A stretch of DNA of 64,000 nt from Paenibacillus sp. FSL R7-0273 (GCF_000758625.1 NZ_CP009283.1:7024501-7088500), one strand, 5' to 3'. Positions 52,280-62,219 are shown, counted from the stretch's first letter. The notes: a model not told the origin generated them from the sequence alone. A program made the numbers and translations.

Positions 52280-55200
52280 TCATTCTGATACCGGATGCGT
52301 CCGCGGAATAGCGTAGGAGATCCTCGTTCCAGCTCCAGGCACGCTTTCGATAATCAGGCCCGTTCCGTAAATTTTAAGCAGCCGCCGCTGGATATTTCTC
52401 AGTCCGATTCCGCCCTCGGTGCGTTCTTCAGACAGAACCTCCCCGATCCGATCCTGCGTCATGCCTATTCCATCGTCCGACACGGCTACAACCAGCTGGC
52501 GGTCCAGCAGACGGATGGACAGCGTAACGGTTCCGCCGGCTTCCTTCTGCATCAGCCCGTGATTCACTGCATTCTCTACAATCGGCTGAATGCTGAGCGG
52601 GGGAATCAGCTCCCGGATACGCTCAGGCAGGTCAAATTCAATATTCAGCCGGTCATCAAACCTGGCCTTCTCCAGCGCAAGATAAGACCGTACCAGCTCC
52701 AGCTCCTTCTCGACAGGCACTGTCTGTCCGCGGTTCTGGAAATCAAAGCTGCTGCGCAGATACATGCTGAGATCCAGCAGCAGGTCTGTCGCTTTATCCG
52801 GATCATCCGGACATACCGAGATAATGGCATTAAGCGCGTTGTACAAAAAATGCGGTTTGATCTGTGCCTGCAGAAAGGCAATTTCCGTCTCGACAGACTT
52901 CCGGATCAGCTTGCGCATATCGAGCAGCGTCTGTACACGGGCCCGGAATTCACGAAGCTCCACCGGCTGGATTAAATAGTCGTTAGCCCCGGCCTCAAAG
53001 ATGGCCTGTATATCCTCAGGCCGGTTACCGGCCGTCAGGACAAGGATCGGCAGCTCTGATAAAACGAACCGCTCGCGGATGGCCTGGCACAGCACCAGTC
53101 CGGGCATCTCGGGTATGGCCCAGTCCATAATAACAAGGTCGATATCCGGCTGCTCCTGCATAATCAGAAGCGCTTCCGGACCGCTGGCCGCCGTTATAAC
53201 CAAATGCCGCTCCAGCTTGAGGATATTCGAGAGCACCTGCTGGTTGACCGGATCATTCTCAACAACCAGAATCTTGCAGCACTCCGCGTCCAGCAGCAGC
53301 CCCAGCTCATTATATGCGGTCTCGGAGGAGGCTGCAGTTTCCCAGCCGGTAACCTCCATATAGCTCTGATCAAGAAAGGCCGCCGGGTCCTTAAGCACCG
53401 GCAGGGTGAAGCGGAACCTTGTTCCCTGGCCAAGGATGGACTGCCCCTCAATCTCTCCCCCGTTAAGCTCTACCAGCTTCTGGGTAATGCTGAGGCCCAG
53501 CCCGTTCTCACGGTACAGCTTCTGGGCGGATGCACCCTGCGGATCATAGGCGTCAAATATCGTCCGGAGCCGCTCGGGCGGCATTCCCGATCCGGTATCA
53601 GCCACCTGGATGACCACATAATCTTCTTTAACCTCCGCTGACACCGTAATCACACCCTGCTGGGTGTAATTTACAGCGTTAGCCAAAAGATTGAACAAAA
53701 TCTGGCCCAGCCGCTGTTCATCCGTTTCCAGCAGCGGCAGCGTATCCGGCAGCTCCAGCCGGAAGCTCAGCTTCGGATTGCCTGTAACATGACGGGTAAC
53801 CTCAATGACAGAGGAGGCAACACTGTGCAGATCAACAGCCTGTCTCTGCAGGAAAAGGCCGCCGTGGTTCAGCTTGGCAAAGTCGGCCATATCGTTGATC
53901 AGGGCGGACAGCCTTTTTCCGGTTGATACAATCATGGACAGCTGTCCGCTCTGCTGGGCATTCAGCCGTCCTGCCGCCCCCTCCGTCAGTGTCTGGGCAA
54001 TATTTACAATCCCCTGTAGAGGCATGCGCAGTTCACTTGAGGTAGCGGCCATGAAGTCATCCTTCAGCCCGTCCAGTGTAAGCAGCCTGCGGGACAGCTG
54101 CTCCACTTCCAGAAAGGATGCCGCGTACTGGCGGGTCATCAGAATCGCCTGGACGAAACCGAACAATATTATTTCATAGGACAATACATAATAATGGAAC
54201 GGCGCACTGCTGAAGCTGACCAGATAGAAGATGATAACTACACTTAGACTCTCTATGCTGACCATCATCAGAAACCTGTTTTTACGGTTCTGCAGTGTGC
54301 CTGCAATCATGGAGTAGAGCACGAAGCTTATAGCAACTACGCCCCAGGTTAACAGCATTCCTTCCAGATAGCTGAAATACTGTGCCGGAATAAATACCGC
54401 AATCATCAGCAGTACTGCCGTAATAGCCCTGGAGGCTTTCATTACTGCCTGCGGCATCGGATAGTTAACCGAATTCGCCACATATCGGAGCAGATAATAA
54501 TAGACCAGTGTAGAAGAAGCGAGCTGAAGCTTCAGCACGATCTCGTAGGGGAGGCCGGGCAATGCGGCAGCAATCAGCTTTTCACCGTGGGTCAGGATAT
54601 ATATGAGGGCTCCTATACTGAACAACCCCAGATAGAGCGTGATTCCCCTGCTTGCCTTGACCTTGGAAAACATAAGCAGGAACAGGGCCAGGGCAAAAAA
54701 TCCCAAGATGGTTGCCCCGTCCACAAACAAGGCGAATTCCCGGTGCTTCATAATCGACTTCTGGTCCCCGATGATAATCGGCTGGATGATACCGCCGGAA
54801 GAATAATTGTAATTAGCCACCTGCACGATAATCTCCAGCCTGCCTCCGTCAACAGCGGCAAATCCCATGTAAGGAATATTGTTGGCTTTGCTCTCGGAGG
54901 GCTCGGATGCCGGATAGCCGCTGTTGCCGATCATCTGCCCGTTCAGGTAAATTTTGCTTGCCATCCGGATGTTAAGTGCCCGTAGGCCGTATACGACTGC
55001 ATCGCCTTCAGGAATAATGGCCTGCAGACGGTACGTCGCATAGCCCTTGGCCTGGCTCGTACCATCATCCGACAGGTATGTATTCCATTTCTCAGGCACG
55101 TTGATTATATTCGGTACTGGCGGAGCGTTCTGGTCTGCAGCAGGCAGACGGAAATCGGCAGGCGTAAGCAGCCTGTCACGGTAAAACTCCCATTCCCCGT

Positions 55201-55369
55201 CCAGCTCCAGCTCCCCGTCCCGGTGAAAATCCCATTGCCGCAGATCAATTATGCCTTGCCTGGAGACCGGCTTATCCTGTGTAACCATCACATTCTGAAG
55301 GATGGAGAACAACGGGACGCTGCAGACCAGCAGCAGGCTGGCCAGCACACTAAGCCAATATTTCCTCAT
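52280..55369 (-). CDS. 7TMR-DISM hybrid sensor kinase with a second LytS-like kinase module
   Basis: A 1029-residue protein. After a signal segment there is a 7TMR-DISM extracellular beta-domain (about 40-200), seven helices (210-415), then a HisKA/HATPase pair (440-670), a receiver with Asp in LVIMDWAIPEMPG (near 748), and a C-terminal His_kinase module AQIKPHFLYNALNAII (near 840) with its own HATPase. The first phosphoacceptor region reads ATSSELRMPLQG, so the normal His of the SHELRTPL box is Ser. The second module keeps its His. Signalling to the downstream response regulator probably runs through the second module. The start is preceded by CCGGAGATATG-type sequence. Confidence 0.93.
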   Translation of the reverse strand: MRKYWLSVLASLLLVCSVPLFSILQNVMVTQDKPVSRQGIIDLRQWDFHRDGELELDGEWEFYRDRLLTPADFRLPAADQNAPPVPNIINVPEKWNTYLSDDGTSQAKGYATYRLQAIIPEGDAVVYGLRALNIRMASKIYLNGQMIGNSGYPASEPSESKANNIPYMGFAAVDGGRLEIIVQVANYNYSSGGIIQPIIIGDQKSIMKHREFALFVDGATILGFFALALFLLMFSKVKASRGITLYLGLFSIGALIYILTHGEKLIAAALPGLPYEIVLKLQLASSTLVYYYLLRYVANSVNYPMPQAVMKASRAITAVLLMIAVFIPAQYFSYLEGMLLTWGVVAISFVLYSMIAGTLQNRKNRFLMMVSIESLSVVIIFYLVSFSSAPFHYYVLSYEIILFGFVQAILMTRQYAASFLEVEQLSRRLLTLDGLKDDFMAATSSELRMPLQGIVNIAQTLTEGAAGRLNAQQSGQLSMIVSTGKRLSALINDMADFAKLNHGGLFLQRQAVDLHSVASSVIEVTRHVTGNPKLSFRLELPDTLPLLETDEQRLGQILFNLLANAVNYTQQGVITVSAEVKEDYVVIQVADTGSGMPPERLRTIFDAYDPQGASAQKLYRENGLGLSITQKLVELNGGEIEGQSILGQGTRFRFTLPVLKDPAAFLDQSYMEVTGWETAASSETAYNELGLLLDAECCKILVVENDPVNQQVLSNILKLERHLVITAASGPEALLIMQEQPDIDLVIMDWAIPEMPGLVLCQAIRERFVLSELPILVLTAGNRPEDIQAIFEAGANDYLIQPVELREFRARVQTLLDMRKLIRKSVETEIAFLQAQIKPHFLYNALNAIISVCPDDPDKATDLLLDLSMYLRSSFDFQNRGQTVPVEKELELVRSYLALEKARFDDRLNIEFDLPERIRELIPPLSIQPIVENAVNHGLMQKEAGGTVTLSIRLLDRQLVVAVSDDGIGMTQDRIGEVLSEERTEGGIGLRNIQRRLLKIYGTGLIIESVPGAGTRISYAIPRTHPVSE

Positions 55370-55443
55370 ATCTCCGGCTCCCCTCTGGTTGCGTATCGAT
55401 TCCTATTTTAAAATTATACCTTGAAATTATTACCGTAATAAAG

Positions 55444-55474
55444 AAAAAACCGATCCCCTATATTTCGGAATCGG
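55444..55474 (-). terminator. Terminator of xpt-pbuX
   Basis: On the minus strand CCGATTCC pairs with GGGATCGG (one wobble), followed by TTTTTTCTTT. It lies about 35 bases after the pbuX stop. Confidence 0.7.
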
Positions 55475-55509
55475 CTGCCTTACTTGTTATACTTTAAAAA
55501 TGGTAAGTT

Positions 55510-56805
55510 TTATTTCATTTCCGGTGCAGGCGCCGGAGCAGCCTGGTCCTGTGATCTGGAGAGGAAAATGTTCAGGACAATTGCCGTCAGGGAGCCGGAG
55601 ACAATACCGTTCTGCAGCAGCATTCTGGCGAATTCCGGAAGCTGGTCAAACATGGCAGGCAGGACTGCCGAGCCAAGGCCAACCGCAATACTGCAGGCGG
55701 CAATCAGCAGATTTCCGTCCTTGCGCAGATCCACCTCGGACAAAATAGACATACCGGAAGCGGCAACGGAACCGAACATTACAATCATTGCACCGCCCAG
55801 CACCGCATTCGGAACGACGGTTGTCAGCGCAGCCAGCTTAGGCAGGAGACCCAGCACCACCATGATTCCGCCTGCTGCAAAGATGACATTGCGTGTTTTA
55901 ACTCGGGTTAGCGACAGCAGCCCTACATTCTGGGAAAATGCCGTATAAGGGAACGCATTAAATATTCCGCCCAGCATGATTGCCAGTCCCTCAGAACGCA
56001 GCCCGTTTACAACCTGCCGGTTCTCAACCTTCTGGTCTGTAGCCTTGCCTACTGCAAAATAAACCCCGGTAGACTCTACCATTGAGACTATGTTTACAAT
56101 GATCATAGTAAATATTGCAGTCATGCTGAATTCCGGCCAGCCGAAGTAGAAGGGCTGGGCAATACTAACATAAGACGCGGTGCCTACAGCTGAGAAATCA
56201 ACGATTCCCATGAAATAGCCGATTCCCGTCCCCACCACTAAACCTACCAGAACCGAAACGGAGCGCAGGAAGCCGGTCGCCAGGCGGTTCACCGCAAGGA
56301 TTACGAGCAGGGTAATCAGCGCCAGCAGCAGATTGCGCGGCTGGCCGAAATCAGGGCTGCCCTGCCCGCCGGCCACATTGTTCATGGCGACCGGAATCAG
56401 CGACAGGCCGATAATGGTTACTACCGATCCGGTAACTACAGTAGGGAAGAACTTAAGCAGCCTGCCGTACAAGGGGGCTGCCAGCACGACGAACAAGCCG
56501 GAAATAATGATCGCCCCGTACGCGGTCGCCAGATTTGAGCCCGAAGCGATGGCAATAATCGGGCTGACGGCAGTAAACGTACAGCCCAGCACGACCGGCA
56601 GCCCGCTGCCGAAATATTTGCTGCCCATAACCTGAAGCAGTGTGGCCAGCCCGCAGGTGAACAGATCTGCCGCGATCAGATAGGCCATCTGTGTCGCGTT
56701 TAAATTAAGCGCCCCCCCGACAACCAGCGGTACAATGACTGCTCCCGCGTACATGGCCAGCACGTGCTGCAGTCCCAGAGCGAAAATCTTTTGCTTGCTT
56801 AACAT
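55510..56805 (-). CDS. pbuX: Xanthine permease (NCS2/NAT family)
   Basis: A 431-residue permease with about 13-14 helices. Family signature QNVGLLSLTRVKTRNVIFAAGG-type region (AFSQNVGLLSLTRVKTR, near residue 290-306) and the N-terminal GLQHVLAMYAGAVIVPLVVGGAL are typical of nucleobase:cation symporters of the xanthine/uracil group. Assigned xanthine because it is cotranscribed with xpt, overlapping it by seven bases, downstream of a guanine-type riboswitch. The tail after the last helix is Pro/Ala-rich. Confidence 0.93.
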   Translation of the reverse strand: MLSKQKIFALGLQHVLAMYAGAVIVPLVVGGALNLNATQMAYLIAADLFTCGLATLLQVMGSKYFGSGLPVVLGCTFTAVSPIIAIASGSNLATAYGAIIISGLFVVLAAPLYGRLLKFFPTVVTGSVVTIIGLSLIPVAMNNVAGGQGSPDFGQPRNLLLALITLLVILAVNRLATGFLRSVSVLVGLVVGTGIGYFMGIVDFSAVGTASYVSIAQPFYFGWPEFSMTAIFTMIIVNIVSMVESTGVYFAVGKATDQKVENRQVVNGLRSEGLAIMLGGIFNAFPYTAFSQNVGLLSLTRVKTRNVIFAAGGIMVVLGLLPKLAALTTVVPNAVLGGAMIVMFGSVAASGMSILSEVDLRKDGNLLIAACSIAVGLGSAVLPAMFDQLPEFARMLLQNGIVSGSLTAIVLNIFLSRSQDQAAPAPAPEMK

Positions 56806-57404
56806 CCTGCACTCTCCCTCATTTTCTCTTCATTTGCAATAAAATGAACTTCTCCCGGAGCCATGGATGAGATTCTCGCCAATGCATGTACATTGATTCC
56901 TCTCTTCTCCAGCAGGCTCCGGCCTTCCTGAAAGCTCTTTTCAATTACACAGCCTACACCAAGCAGCTGTGCGCCGGACTGCCCGACGATATCCGCCAGC
57001 CCGACGAGGGCTGCGCCGGTGGCCAGAAAGTCATCGACAATCAGCACCCGGTCCTCAGGACCTAAATATTTTTGCGAAATACTGATTTGATAGCTCTCCT
57101 GGCGGGTAAAGGAATACACAGGGGCCGAATAGACATCTTCGGATAAAGTTACGGCCTTCTTTTTCTTTGCGTAAATAAATGGAACCGAGAATGCAATGCC
57201 TGCAGCCATAGCGAATTGAATACCGCTGGCCTCAACAGTCAGGATCTTGGTAACCGGCAGATGGCCGAACACTTCCTTGAACTCCCGGCCGATCTGCAGG
57301 GCAAGTCCGGTATCCACCTGATGATTCAGGAAGGAATCCACCTTCAGCACGGACTCTGACAGAATCAGGCCTTCTTGTCTAATACGCTCCTCCAATACTT
57401 TCAT
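56799..57404 (-). CDS. xpt: Xanthine phosphoribosyltransferase
   Basis: A 201-residue type I phosphoribosyltransferase that makes XMP from xanthine and PRPP. The PRPP loop is VLIVDDFLATGAALVGL (residues 124-140), the N-terminus MKVLEERIRQEGLILSESVLKVDSFLNHQVD matches B. subtilis Xpt, as does EASGIQFAMAAGIAFSVPFIYAKK. The ATG at 57404 with GAGAGAGG upstream is correct; an open extension of 24 codons upstream is leader sequence that includes the terminator arm. Purine salvage; controlled by the riboswitch upstream. Confidence 0.96.
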   Translation of the reverse strand: MKVLEERIRQEGLILSESVLKVDSFLNHQVDTGLALQIGREFKEVFGHLPVTKILTVEASGIQFAMAAGIAFSVPFIYAKKKKAVTLSEDVYSAPVYSFTRQESYQISISQKYLGPEDRVLIVDDFLATGAALVGLADIVGQSGAQLLGVGCVIEKSFQEGRSLLEKRGINVHALARISSMAPGEVHFIANEEKMRESAGC

Positions 57405-57455
57405 AACAGCAGCCTCTCTCCTTCTACAATTGTTGCAGCTGTGTGATCGGCTGAA

Positions 57456-57507
57456 ACAAAAAAAGGACAGCTTCACTTGATTGTTTCTCTCAAGTGAAGC
57501 TGTCCTT
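57456..57507 (-). terminator. Riboswitch-linked terminator in the xpt leader
   Basis: Two perfect 18-base arms (57463-57480 and 57490-57507) with a 9-base loop, followed on the minus strand by a T-run (TTTTTTTGTTTC). It lies about 50 bases before the xpt start and 110 bases after the aptamer, as the off-state terminator. Confidence 0.9.
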
Positions 57508-57618
57508 CTGGGTTTTTGTCCCTAAGCGGTGTAACACATCAGCAGTGTCCGCATCGCTCGGACCAGCCTTCTCACAGCCTTGCAGCTGCTGAAGCGGAAC
57601 CCTAGATGCGCTATTTCA

Positions 57619-57687
57619 CTCATAGTCGGATATTTACAGTGGTTATCCGGTAGAAACTTATGGGCCATATTCCCAAGATTATATGAG
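57619..57687 (-). promoter_or_regulatory. Purine (guanine-class) riboswitch aptamer of xpt-pbuX
   Basis: On the minus strand the 69-base aptamer starts CTCATATAATC and ends GACTATGAG (P1 arms CTCATA/TATGAG). The conserved core elements ATATGG, AGTTTCTACC and the junction TAAAT are present. The specificity base is C in GACTATG, as in guanine/hypoxanthine-binding aptamers (adenine types have T). P2 and P3 loops are in place. With bound guanine the downstream terminator should form. Confidence 0.95.
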
Positions 57688-57838
57688 TTGTTATATGATT
57701 TTTCGTTATTAAACCTTCGTATATCTTACACGCTCTGTATGATCCTTACAAGCCCTTTTGCTGAAAAACACAGAGGAATTTTGACAACTTTTCATGTAAT
57801 TCAACCATTTTCATCCATAGCAGTAGGCAGCCGCTCGT

Positions 57839-58126
57839 TTGCTGCTCAGCACCGCCCTTATTGCTCACGCTTTTCCGCTCAATACCAGCGGCAGGGAAAT
57901 CGTCATTGTCGTTAAAAACCAGACTGTAAAGCTGCCTAAAGGCAGCCGGAGCTCCGCTGCCACCCAGGTCGGCAGCGGCGGCGGAACCTACAGCACCGGA
58001 GGAACGAACTCCGCTATTGAGAGCCCTTATACCCGGCAGCAGCATGCGGTAGGCGGCGGTGCAGGCGGCCACGCTGTAAACAGCAGCCGGCTTAAGCGCA
58101 AACCGGCACCGGGACGGAAACGGTAA
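57839..58126 (+). CDS. Doubtful small ORF or gene remnant with Gly/Ser-rich C-terminus
   Basis: An open frame of up to 95 codons; the track-like start is a TTG without a good ribosome site. The C-terminal part (VKNQTVKLPKGSRSS... then Gly/Ser/Thr-rich, ending KRKPAPGRKR) has a composition that looks more like protein than noise. A hairpin with ACACCAG/CTGGTGT arms and a short T-run lies 30-75 bases beyond its stop. A competing minus-strand frame (57746-58156) covers the same bases and looks worse. It may be a truncated exported protein whose 5' part decayed. Confidence 0.3.
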   Translation: MLLSTALIAHAFPLNTSGREIVIVVKNQTVKLPKGSRSSAATQVGSGGGTYSTGGTNSAIESPYTRQQHAVGGGAGGHAVNSSRLKRKPAPGRKR

Positions 58127-58277
58127 GCACACAGGCCACAGACAAGAAGCTGTCATAAATACACCAGGTAATCAGGCTAATTTATGGTTAAACTGGTGTT
58201 TTGCCTGTGTTTCCACTATCATCGCCCCTCTATTAAAAGTATAATTAATTAAACTATCTAGATAAAGGCGGGCGAGC

Positions 58278-61200
58278 ATGAAAATAAAGCAACAGATTGG
58301 GTTGGCAACTATAACTTCTATACTGCTTCTCAGCAGTATGATCACTATAGCAATAGTCTCTCTCGAAGGATTACCTCTATACCTGTCTCTTGGCGCAGGC
58401 GCGGCAGGCGTTCTGCTCTGCTTCATCATGATGACACTGATCCACCGCAACGTAACACGGGGCATTGGACAGATCAGAGCCATTTCAGAGAATATTGCCG
58501 GCGGCACGCTGGATGCTTCAGGAATGACCACGCGCAGCGATGAATTCGGGCAGCTGGCACAGTCCTTTTACAGCCTGGGTGTCGATCTGCATCATAAGAC
58601 AGCTGAAGAGCGCGTTCTGCGCCTGAAGGCAGAGGAGCAGGCCTGGATTAATACCGAGGTTTCAGAGATGGCGCTGCGCCTGCAGGGCTCGGTGCATCTG
58701 CAGACAGCAGCACGCATCTTCATCTCAAGGCTGGCCACCGCTGTCGGCGGAAGCTACGGCGCCATGTACATGCTGCAGCATAACCGGCTGCAGTTCACGG
58801 CTGGCTATGCTTTTGACGAAGCCGCCGTAAACCGCGAACCGTTTGCGCTCGGCAACGGGCTGGTAGGCCAATGTGCAGTTGACAAGCAGACGATTATTTT
58901 ACATGATCTGCCGGAGAATTATATAAGAGTTCATTCCGGACTGGGGCATGCGCTCCCCTCCACGCTTATTGTATTTCCGCTTGTATATGAGGCCGAGGTT
59001 GTCGCTGTAATCGAGCTGGCCACCCTGCAGCAGCTGGGCGACAAAGAACGGCAGTTAATTGAGCGGACCGGCCAGAACATGGGCGTGCTGATTAATACGC
59101 TGGCCGATGTCACCCGGATTGAGGAGCTGCTGAATCATACACAGCTGCAGAAGGAAGAGCTTGAAGCGCAGACGGAAGAGCTGCTGGCGCAGACACAGGA
59201 GCTGGAGGCCCAGACTGAGGAGCTGCGGGCGCAGACAGATGAATTGGCTTCGTCCAACAGCAATCTGCAGCATCAGATGGAGCTGACGGCACAACAGAAG
59301 GCTGAAATCGAGGCGCAGGCCGATGAGCTCCTCGCACAGACGGAGGAGCTGGCAGCCTCCAATCAGGATCTGCTGGTACAAATGAAGCTTACTGCACAGC
59401 AGAAAGAGGAAATCCAGGAGCAGGCTGATGAGCTCCTCGCTCAGACAGAAGAGCTGCAGGACCAGAAGGAACAGCTGCAGGCTCAGGCTCAGGAGCTGCT
59501 TGCCCAGACCGAGGAGCTTTCGGCCTCTAATGATAATCTGCAGCTCCAGATGGAGCTGACCGCGCGGCAGAAAGACGAGATTCAGGAGCAGGCGGACGAG
59601 CTCTACGCCCAGACAGAGGAGCTCGCCACCTCTAACAGTAATCTGCAGGACCAGATGAAGCTTACAGCAAGACAGAAAGAGGAAATTCAAGAGCAGGCGG
59701 ATGAACTTCTGGCCCAGACCGAGACACTTATGGAACAGAAGGAGCAGCTGCAGCTGCAGGCCGGCGAGTTGGAGGAGCAGACAGAAGAACTCCGCGCTCA
59801 GACGGAAGAGCTGCGCGAGCAGATGGAAATTACAGCGCGGCAGAAAGAAGAAATTCAGGTGCAGGCGGACGAGCTGCTTGCCCAGACCGAAGAGCTCGCC
59901 ACCTCCAACAGCAACCTGCAGGATCAGATGAAGCTTACCTCTCAACAAAAAGAGGAAATCCAGAACCAGGCGGACGAGCTGCTGGCACAGACAAATGAGC
60001 TGCAGGACCAGAAGGAGCAGCTGGAGGCCCAGGCCCAGGAGCTGTTTGCACAGACCGAGGAGCTGGCAGTGTCTAACAAGAGCCTGCTCGCTCAAATGGA
60101 GCTGACAGAGCAGCAGAAGGAAGAAATCAAGGTGCAGGCGGAAGAGATCTTTATGGCTGCCCAGTACAAATCGGAATTCCTGGCCAATGTATCCCACGAG
60201 CTGCGGACGCCGCTGAACAGCCTGCTGATTCTGTCACAGATTCTGGCCGAGAACAAAGAAGGTAATCTTGGTGCCAAGCAGCTGGAATATGTCCACACTA
60301 TTTTCTCAGCAGGTAAGGACCTGCTTCAGCTGATTGATGAAATTCTTGACCTGGCCAAGCTTGAGGTCGGTAAAATGACGGCTGTTCTGGAGCCGGTGCC
60401 GCTGCACGATATCAGCAGTCATCTGTACCGCCGGTTTGAGCAGCAGGCGAAGACCAGGCAACTGCGCTTTGACGTACACTGCGACAGCAGGCTTCCTGAG
60501 CATCTGCTGACCGACGGGCACAGGCTTCAGCAGATTCTGAACAATCTGCTCTCCAATGCCCTGAAGTTTACGCCTGAACACGGCTCGATCTCCCTGTCGA
60601 TCCGGACAAGCGGCAAAGAGATCATCTTTGCCGTCAGTGATACAGGAATCGGTATTGCCGCCTCCAAGCTGGAGAGCATCTTTGAGGCCTTCCAGCAAGC
60701 CGACGGCACAACCAGCCGCAAGTACGGGGGTACAGGCCTCGGCTTGACCATCTGCCGTGAGCTGGCCGGAATGCTGGGCGGAAGAATAGAGGTCGATTCG
60801 GTTGAAGGCCAAGGAAGCACGTTCTCCCTGATTCTGCCGGCTGAGCTCCCGGATGAGCTTGCCTTATCTCAGGCTGCTTCCGTCTTTGCGGCAGCGGCAA
60901 ACCAGGATTATGCGCCGGTTACGGATACTGAAGTCAAAGAGCATCCTTTCTTCCGCGAATCCTTTGTTCCCGATATTTCAATTTCCAATCCGAAGCTGCT
61001 GCAGTTTGCTGAGATGGATGATGACCGGAATAACCTTGAGAACGGTGATACACTGCTCCTGATTATTGAGGAGGACGCCGAGTTCGCGACTATTCTGCTT
61101 GAGCTTGCCCGCAGCAGAGGCTTCAAAGCCATTGTAGCCTTCCAGGGCGATCAGGGCCTGGCACTCGCCCATGCCTACAAGCCGGATGCCATCCTGCTTG

Positions 61201-62219
61201 ACCTGCATCTGCCTGTGCTTGACGGCTGGGCTATTATCAGCCGGCTGAAGAGCCGGCCGGAGCTGCGCCATATTCCGGTCCATGTTATTTCCACTGCCGA
61301 AGAGAACCAGCAGAGTCTGGCCATGGGCGCCCTCTCCTTCTGGAAGAAGCCGAGCGACGAGGCAGAGCTGGAAACAGCCTTCCTGCAGATTGAGACCTAT
61401 ATCCGCCGCCCGGTGAAGAGCCTGCTGATTGTGGAAGACAATCAGCTGCTGCGCAGCAGCCTGGTCGAATTCATCGCCCATCCGGATGTACGGGTTGTGG
61501 CCGTCGGCACCGGGCGCGAGGCGCTCGAGCAGCTAAGCAGCCATCATTTTGACTGCATGGTGCTTGACCTCGGGTTGTCCGATATCAGCGGCTTCGATTT
61601 AATGGAGCAGATCAAAACCAACCGCAAGCTGCAGACGCTGCCGGTTATTATCTACACAGGCAAGGACCTGAGCAAAACCGACGAGCAGCGCTTGAAGCAT
61701 TACGCCGAGAGCATCGTCATCAAGAATGTGCGCTCCATGGAGCGGCTCTATGATGAAACGGCACTGTACCTGCACCGCAGGCATGCCGACCTGCCGCCGG
61801 ACAAGCAGCAGCTGATCGAGAAGCTGCATAATCCTGAGGCGGCCTTTGCCGGTAAGCAGATCCTGCTGGTCGATGATGATATGCGTAATATTTTTGCTTT
61901 ATCAAGTGTGCTTGAGGGTTATAATATGGATATCAGCTTTGCCCAGAACGGGCTTGAAGCCCTTGCACATCTGGAGAAGCATCCGGAGACGCAGCTTGTA
62001 TTCATGGATATCATGATGCCGGAGATGGACGGCTACGAGACGATGAAGCGGATCCGGGAGAATCCGGCCTATGATCATATCGTCATCATAGCCCTTACCG
62101 CCCGCGCGCTGGAAGAGGACCGTACCAAATGCCTCCAGGCAGGGGCATCAGATTATATCTCCAAACCGATTAATACAACGCAGCTTGTCACCGTCCTGAA
62201 GGTATGGTTAATCCAATAG
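58278..62219 (+). CDS. Giant hybrid histidine kinase: HAMP, GAF, long coiled coil, HisKA/HATPase, three receivers
   Basis: A 1313-residue protein. Two helices (7-27, 33-54) with almost no extracellular part, HAMP (about 55-105), GAF (about 120-280), then about 350 residues of repetitive coiled coil (units of AQTEEL, QADELLAQ, KEEIQ and ATSNSNLQDQMKLTA). HisKA reads KSEFLANVSHELRTPLNSLL with His near 640, HATPase has NNLLSNALKF, DTGIGI and GGTGLGL. Three receivers follow, phosphoacceptor Asp near 974 (LLDLHLP), 1096 (VLDLGLS) and 1244 (FMDIMMPEMDG). The ribosome site is AAGGCGGGCG. The next gene, 54 bases on, encodes a REC-kinase partner. Confidence 0.93.
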   Translation: MKIKQQIGLATITSILLLSSMITIAIVSLEGLPLYLSLGAGAAGVLLCFIMMTLIHRNVTRGIGQIRAISENIAGGTLDASGMTTRSDEFGQLAQSFYSLGVDLHHKTAEERVLRLKAEEQAWINTEVSEMALRLQGSVHLQTAARIFISRLATAVGGSYGAMYMLQHNRLQFTAGYAFDEAAVNREPFALGNGLVGQCAVDKQTIILHDLPENYIRVHSGLGHALPSTLIVFPLVYEAEVVAVIELATLQQLGDKERQLIERTGQNMGVLINTLADVTRIEELLNHTQLQKEELEAQTEELLAQTQELEAQTEELRAQTDELASSNSNLQHQMELTAQQKAEIEAQADELLAQTEELAASNQDLLVQMKLTAQQKEEIQEQADELLAQTEELQDQKEQLQAQAQELLAQTEELSASNDNLQLQMELTARQKDEIQEQADELYAQTEELATSNSNLQDQMKLTARQKEEIQEQADELLAQTETLMEQKEQLQLQAGELEEQTEELRAQTEELREQMEITARQKEEIQVQADELLAQTEELATSNSNLQDQMKLTSQQKEEIQNQADELLAQTNELQDQKEQLEAQAQELFAQTEELAVSNKSLLAQMELTEQQKEEIKVQAEEIFMAAQYKSEFLANVSHELRTPLNSLLILSQILAENKEGNLGAKQLEYVHTIFSAGKDLLQLIDEILDLAKLEVGKMTAVLEPVPLHDISSHLYRRFEQQAKTRQLRFDVHCDSRLPEHLLTDGHRLQQILNNLLSNALKFTPEHGSISLSIRTSGKEIIFAVSDTGIGIAASKLESIFEAFQQADGTTSRKYGGTGLGLTICRELAGMLGGRIEVDSVEGQGSTFSLILPAELPDELALSQAASVFAAAANQDYAPVTDTEVKEHPFFRESFVPDISISNPKLLQFAEMDDDRNNLENGDTLLLIIEEDAEFATILLELARSRGFKAIVAFQGDQGLALAHAYKPDAILLDLHLPVLDGWAIISRLKSRPELRHIPVHVISTAEENQQSLAMGALSFWKKPSDEAELETAFLQIETYIRRPVKSLLIVEDNQLLRSSLVEFIAHPDVRVVAVGTGREALEQLSSHHFDCMVLDLGLSDISGFDLMEQIKTNRKLQTLPVIIYTGKDLSKTDEQRLKHYAESIVIKNVRSMERLYDETALYLHRRHADLPPDKQQLIEKLHNPEAAFAGKQILLVDDDMRNIFALSSVLEGYNMDISFAQNGLEALAHLEKHPETQLVFMDIMMPEMDGYETMKRIRENPAYDHIVIIALTARALEEDRTKCLQAGASDYISKPINTTQLVTVLKVWLIQ

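Noticed and set aside
59055..60197. 380-codon minus-strand Leu-rich frame
   Set aside because: Produced by reading the repetitive coiled-coil region backwards; it has no start context.
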